In this document: piece by piece, positions 6,972 to 10,144 of the stretch
Layout of the letters: the number at the start of each line of letters is the position of its first letter
Position numbering within the stretch: the first letter of the stretch is position 1
Assembly: GCA_023140455.1 (NCBI GenBank)
Contig: JAGLLQ010000022.1
Coordinates: 1 to 10,144, forward strand
Length of the DNA stretch: 10,144 nt
Reading direction: 5' to 3'
DNA from: Desulfobacteraceae bacterium
GTDB taxonomy: Bacteria; Desulfobacterota; Desulfobacteria; Desulfobacterales; Desulfobacteraceae
Notes under the pieces: generated by a model
Seen by the model: only the letters and a program-made list of their open reading frames with translations
The model's database searches: none
What the model was told of the DNA's origin: nothing
Position numbers and translations under genes: made by a program

Positions 6972-7541
6972 ATGAATAATCAATTAGATGACAATATGGC
7001 CAATCATACAACCGATAAATTTAATGATAAATTTGAAAATGAGATCAGGCAGAGTTATCTGGGTCTTTCTGAAAAAATGCCTTTGCCGCCTTCCAATACT
7101 TTTTCAAGAATAATGGATAAAATAAACACTGAAGAAAAAAAACAAAAAGAGAGTATGAAACAATCTTTATCTTCAATGATATTTGAATTCATCCATGATA
7201 CTATCATGACTCCAAAAATTGGCTGGGCTGTCGCAGGGGTCCAATTTGCAGTGATTATATTTCTTTTTTTATCGCCGCCTCCTTCTGATATGAATAATTT
7301 TCAGACTCTGAGCATCGATGCCCCGGCAGGTCAAAGCGTGGAAATCAATATTGTCTTTAAAGAAGATGCCATGCAGAAAGATATCAGGCAATTATTGAAC
7401 GATTCGGGTGCAATTATTATTAATGGCCCAACAGAAAGCGGACTTTATATCCTTAAGGTTGAACAGGGACATGACTTTGCAATAAGGCTTCAGGCCATTG
7501 GAGACTCAAAAATTGTAAAATTCGTGAGCAAAAGGTATTAA
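6972..7541 (+). CDS. Single-pass membrane protein, candidate anti-sigma factor with I9-like periplasmic domain
   Basis: This 189-residue protein follows the ECF sigma gene and has the usual anti-sigma topology: a cytoplasmic N-terminal region (1-83), one transmembrane helix (about 84-101, AVAGVQFAVIIFLFL) and a periplasmic C-terminal domain. It has no cysteine, so it is not a zinc-finger (zf-HC2) anti-sigma. The segment around 28-55 (SEKMPLPPSNTFSRIMDKI) is a plausible sigma-binding helix region. Residues 122-187 read as beta-alpha-beta-beta-alpha-beta (INIVF; a helix at 132-144; AIIINGP; GLYILKVE; a helix at 167-176; IVKFVSKRY). This is the pattern of the S8 peptidase propeptide (I9) fold also present in the neighbouring protease. 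The start is set by the AGGAGG at 6958. The role rests on position and topology; the domain match is by eye and needs a profile search. Confidence 0.7.
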   Translation: MNNQLDDNMANHTTDKFNDKFENEIRQSYLGLSEKMPLPPSNTFSRIMDKINTEEKKQKESMKQSLSSMIFEFIHDTIMTPKIGWAVAGVQFAVIIFLFLSPPPSDMNNFQTLSIDAPAGQSVEINIVFKEDAMQKDIRQLLNDSGAIIINGPTESGLYILKVEQGHDFAIRLQAIGDSKIVKFVSKRY

Positions 7542-7625
7542 AAAAAATGTGCGAATTATAACCTGTTTAGCTTCTATTCTGTATTTTTTTATTCTTTTAT
7601 AATTTTTTAAAAAAAAGTAGACATA

Positions 7626-7654
7626 TCTTCACTTATATGTGTAATAAATATAAT
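7626..7654 (+). promoter_or_regulatory. Candidate promoter with perfect -10, very close to the REC/GGDEF start
   Basis: A perfect TATAAT lies at 7649-7654, with a weak TCTTCA (3 of 6) 17 bases upstream at 7626-7631. Transcription would begin about 7661, practically at the ATG at 7662. The rest of the 120-base gap 7542-7661 is A/T runs plus a 6-bp inverted repeat (7621-7626 with 7635-7640). I see no clear terminator for the sigma/anti-sigma pair. Confidence 0.35.
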
Positions 7655-7661
7655 AACATTA

Positions 7662-9338
7662 ATGAGTGTAAAAATGAGTGCGTATATGAGCAGGCATGAG
7701 AAAATTAAAATTTTGGTAGTAGATGACAGGGAAGTAAATATCTCTGCAATTAAAGCCATGCTCAAAGGAATTGAAGTTGAAATCGTTGAGGCATATTCAG
7801 GAGACGATGCTTTGGCTCATGCACTTGAGTATGAATTTGCTTTATTACTCATTGACCTTGCGATGCCTGAAATGGATGGGCTTAAGACTGCCCAGATCAT
7901 AAGAGATAATAGAAAAATAAAGAACACCCCTATTGTTTTTGTTACAGATATTGATCAGGATACAAAGCATCTTTTCAAAGGTTATGAATTGGGCGGTATT
8001 GATTATATTTTTAAACCTATAGATCCCAATATGTTAAAAAATAAAGTTAAAATTTTTCTGGATTTTTTTCATGGGAAAAAAGAGGTTGAGGATATCAATT
8101 TAAAATTACATAAAAGTATTGAGCAGATAGAAATAGTTAATATTAAAATACTTGAGCAGCAGGGGAAACTTATTGAAGAAGAACGCCTCAAAGTACTTTT
8201 GCAAATGGCAGGGGCTACTGCCCATGAATTGAGTCAGCCGCTTCAGATTCTTATTGGCAATATTGAACTTATGGAAATGTTGCAACAAGATGGAAAAGAT
8301 ATTTCACAATATATTGAAAAGATTAAAGAATCCGGTACACGGATTGCTGAGGTCGCAAAAAAAATTCAAAATTTGAAACACGATCAAATACGAACCCATG
8401 ATTCCAGTACAAAAATTATTGATATCCATCAATCAACAAATATTTTATATGTCGAAGATAGCAAAAGAGATTTTAACAGGCTTAAAAAGCTTCTTACAGC
8501 AAATCATAAAGTCGACCTCTTGCACGTTAAAACTATTAAACAGGCATTCTCAGTTATTGAAGAAGAGAACTCAAATGTTGATATCATTTTCCTTGATTAT
8601 ATTTTGAAATCCGGTACTGCATTTGATTTTATGGAACTATGTATGAAAAAAGGGATAAATATTCCTGTTATAATAGTTACCGGGCACGGCAGCGAAAAAA
8701 TAGCATCCCAGCTTATTAAGGCTGGTGCTTATGATTATTTTCCAAAATCTGAGTTGGATGCAAATTCAGTTATTAGATCAATTAACAGCAGTATAGACAA
8801 AGCAAGGTTGCAAAAAGAGCTTGACATTGTTCATAAAAAGATAGCAGAGAATTCAATTAAAGATGGACTTACAGGGCTTTATAACCATCGTTATTTTATG
8901 GAAGCCCTGGAAATAGAATTTGAAAGAGCACTGCGATATAATAGAAAATTTTCCCTTCTGATGGTTGATATTGATTATTTCAAAGTCATTAATGATAAAT
9001 ACGGACATCAAGCTGGCGATGGGGTTTTATCAGGGCTTTCTGATGTATTCCGTTCCTGTGTAAGAAAGAGTGATGTGGTTTGCAGATACGGAGGTGAAGA
9101 ATTTACGATTATTCTTCCTGATACTGATAAAGAGAATGCAATAATCACTGCTGAAAAAATAAGAAAAGAAGTTGAGAAAACCGAATTAAAAAGTGGCGGT
9201 CATCAGATAAAAGTAACTATAAGTGTCGGGATTTGTACTAATCACGAGATAGACTCTCCCAGAGCATTAATAGGTGAATCAGACAGAGCCCTCTACAGAG
9301 CTAAAAATAATGGCCGAAACAGATCAGAGAGCTACTGA
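7662..9338 (+). CDS. REC - HisKA-like - REC - GGDEF signalling protein (probable diguanylate cyclase)
   Basis: This cytoplasmic protein of 558 residues probably makes cyclic di-GMP under control of phosphorylation. REC1 spans about 15-135 (acidic pair Asp21/Asp22, phospho-acceptor Asp65, Thr95, Lys118). A coiled coil follows at about 140-178. A HisKA-like dimerisation helix pair spans about 178-240, with an H-box His188 in AHELSQPL. No ATPase domain follows. REC2 spans about 260-380 (Glu265/Asp266, Asp312, Thr340, Lys362). GGDEF spans about 398-555, with metal-binding Asp436, an intact GGEEF at 477-481, and an RxxD inhibitory site (Arg468-Asp471) five residues before it. Both REC domains and the cyclase therefore look active. 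Start choice is uncertain: ATGs at 7662, 7674 and 7686 all precede REC1 and none has a Shine-Dalgarno. There is no membrane segment, so phosphate must come from another kinase. Confidence 0.88.
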   Translation: MSVKMSAYMSRHEKIKILVVDDREVNISAIKAMLKGIEVEIVEAYSGDDALAHALEYEFALLLIDLAMPEMDGLKTAQIIRDNRKIKNTPIVFVTDIDQDTKHLFKGYELGGIDYIFKPIDPNMLKNKVKIFLDFFHGKKEVEDINLKLHKSIEQIEIVNIKILEQQGKLIEEERLKVLLQMAGATAHELSQPLQILIGNIELMEMLQQDGKDISQYIEKIKESGTRIAEVAKKIQNLKHDQIRTHDSSTKIIDIHQSTNILYVEDSKRDFNRLKKLLTANHKVDLLHVKTIKQAFSVIEEENSNVDIIFLDYILKSGTAFDFMELCMKKGINIPVIIVTGHGSEKIASQLIKAGAYDYFPKSELDANSVIRSINSSIDKARLQKELDIVHKKIAENSIKDGLTGLYNHRYFMEALEIEFERALRYNRKFSLLMVDIDYFKVINDKYGHQAGDGVLSGLSDVFRSCVRKSDVVCRYGGEEFTIILPDTDKENAIITAEKIRKEVEKTELKSGGHQIKVTISVGICTNHEIDSPRALIGESDRALYRAKNNGRNRSESY

Positions 9339-9400
9339 TTAAAAAAAGAAATATCATACAAGCTCTGTATTGATCTTCTCCTTCTGCCCCAATATCCCGA

Positions 9401-9427
9401 TTGACAGATCTCACATTCCAATAATAT
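9401..9427 (+). promoter_or_regulatory. Weak candidate promoter for the acyl-CoA dehydrogenase gene
   Basis: TTGACA at 9401-9406 is followed after 15 bases, shorter than ideal, by TAATAT at 9422-9427. A second TTGACA at 9436-9441 has no good -10 at normal distance. The 181-base gap 9339-9519 contains nothing else I can assign, and no convincing terminator for the upstream gene. Confidence 0.25.
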
Positions 9428-9519
9428 TCAATGAATTGACAAACTGGAAATATTGAGATAGGTGATATTTAAAATTTATTGTAGTAATAATTTTATTTTT
9501 ATTAGAGAGCCTCATTATT

Positions 9520-10144
9520 ATGGATCTTGAGTTCAGTAAAAAACAATTGATGGTGCAGAAAAATATCAGGAATTTTTCAAGAAAAGTTCTTGGTGAATGG
9601 GATCATATCCTTGATCGGGAATCAAGACCTTTACCCGGAAAAGTTGTTGATCTAATGGGTGAATTAAATATCTGGGGTATTCAGGCACCTGTTGAATATG
9701 GCGGAGCAGCTCTTGATACTGTCAGTTACAGTATTATTATAGAAGAAATTTCCCGTGTTTGTGCTTCCACAGGTCTTGGCGTTACAGTTCATAATTCTGT
9801 ATGCCTTGCACCTATTTTAAAATTTGGTACTAAAGAGCAAATTGAGCAATATGTACCGGATCTCGCAAGCGGCAGAAAAATAGGCGGCTTTACCATTACT
9901 GAACCCCAGGCAGGGTCTGATGCAGCGGGTATTCGGACTTTTGCAGTAAAAGATGGCAATAATTTTATAATTAATGGTCAAAAAGCCTTTGTAACAAACG
10001 GCGGAACTGGTGAAATTTTTCTTGTAGGTGCTCAGTATGACACAGGCAGTGGCCAAAAACAGATGGCTGTATTTATTATGGATAAAGCCATGCATGGATT
10101 TGAGACCGGGAAAATTGAAGATCTTATGGGAATGCGTGGCAATA
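9520..10144 (+). CDS. Acyl-CoA dehydrogenase, N-terminal part (3' end outside window)
   Basis: The frame is open from the ATG at 9520 to the window end, giving 208 residues of a protein that is usually about 380. The family is an FAD enzyme that introduces the alpha-beta double bond in acyl-CoA thioesters, passing electrons to an electron-transferring flavoprotein. Seen here are the all-alpha N-terminal domain (about 4-118, with GIQAPVEYGG at 53-62 and EEISRVCASTG at 75-85) and the start of the beta domain, with the family signature TITEPQAGSDAAG at 125-137 and INGQKAFVTNG at 151-161. The catalytic glutamate region lies beyond the window, so chain-length or substrate class cannot be judged. 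A weak AGAGAG at 9504-9509 is the only Shine-Dalgarno-like sequence. It is separate in function from the envelope genes upstream and fits a fatty- or organic-acid-oxidising bacterium. Confidence 0.93.
   Translation, partial: MDLEFSKKQLMVQKNIRNFSRKVLGEWDHILDRESRPLPGKVVDLMGELNIWGIQAPVEYGGAALDTVSYSIIIEEISRVCASTGLGVTVHNSVCLAPILKFGTKEQIEQYVPDLASGRKIGGFTITEPQAGSDAAGIRTFAVKDGNNFIINGQKAFVTNGGTGEIFLVGAQYDTGSGQKQMAVFIMDKAMHGFETGKIEDLMGMRGN

Noticed and set aside
7621..7640. ACATAT/ATATGT hairpin as a terminator for the sigma/anti-sigma pair
   Set aside because: The stem is only six A/T-rich pairs with an 8-base loop and no T-tract after it.
9436..9469. Second TTGACA upstream of the acyl-CoA dehydrogenase as a promoter
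   Set aside because: No -10-like hexamer is found 16-18 bases downstream.
9817..10095. Antisense open frame of 92 codons near the window end
   Set aside because: It is opposite the acyl-CoA dehydrogenase signature region, whose + strand reading is unmistakable.
1..10144. tRNA, rRNA, CRISPR array, insertion sequence or integration site
   Set aside because: I saw no cloverleaf, regularly spaced repeats, transposase-like protein or flanking terminal repeats on either strand.

Overview
The window is AT-rich, and every gene I can support lies on the + strand. It looks like the chromosome of a Gram-negative bacterium. One protein has the form of an outer-membrane beta-barrel ending in phenylalanine, several proteins carry export signals, and there is an ECF sigma factor, a REC/GGDEF signalling protein and an acyl-CoA dehydrogenase. 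The mix of low-GC coding, Shine-Dalgarno usage and gene content resembles marine, fatty-acid-oxidising Desulfobacterota (Desulfobacterales-like). That placement is an inference from overall character, not from a marker gene.

Layout. 1-387 is the 3' end of a gene of unknown function, Asp/Asn-rich and probably extracellular. 502-2034 encodes a secreted SGNH-type hydrolase fused to a C-terminal CIA30/CBM11-like beta-sandwich. About 2139 (or 2100) to 4115 encodes a probable outer-membrane beta-barrel with an N-terminal Ig-like domain. Its stop codon overlaps the strong Shine-Dalgarno of 4128-6317, a secreted subtilisin-family (S8) protease with PKD, FN3-like and I9-like propeptide regions ahead of the catalytic domain. 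6392-6937 encodes an ECF sigma factor. 6972-7541 encodes a single-pass membrane protein placed where an anti-sigma factor would be; its periplasmic end looks like an S8 propeptide (I9-like) fold. 7662-9338 encodes a cytoplasmic REC - HisKA-like - REC - GGDEF protein with no ATPase domain. 9520 to the window end is the N-terminal part of an acyl-CoA dehydrogenase.

How the parts may work together. The first four complete exported or regulatory genes and the sigma/anti-sigma pair could form one envelope module: surface hydrolase, outer-membrane barrel, secreted protease, and a sigma/anti-sigma switch. The most interesting possibility is that the protease recognises the propeptide-like domain of the anti-sigma factor, so that protease activity or availability in the envelope is reported to the sigma factor. 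This is inferred from predicted fold and gene order only. The GGDEF protein and the acyl-CoA dehydrogenase look like separate transcription units, each with its own candidate promoter.

I saw no tRNA, rRNA, CRISPR array, insertion sequence or attachment site. The only intergenic gaps longer than 100 bases are 388-501, 7542-7661 and 9339-9519, and each holds at most a candidate promoter or dyad. No gene-free stretch exceeds 300 bases.
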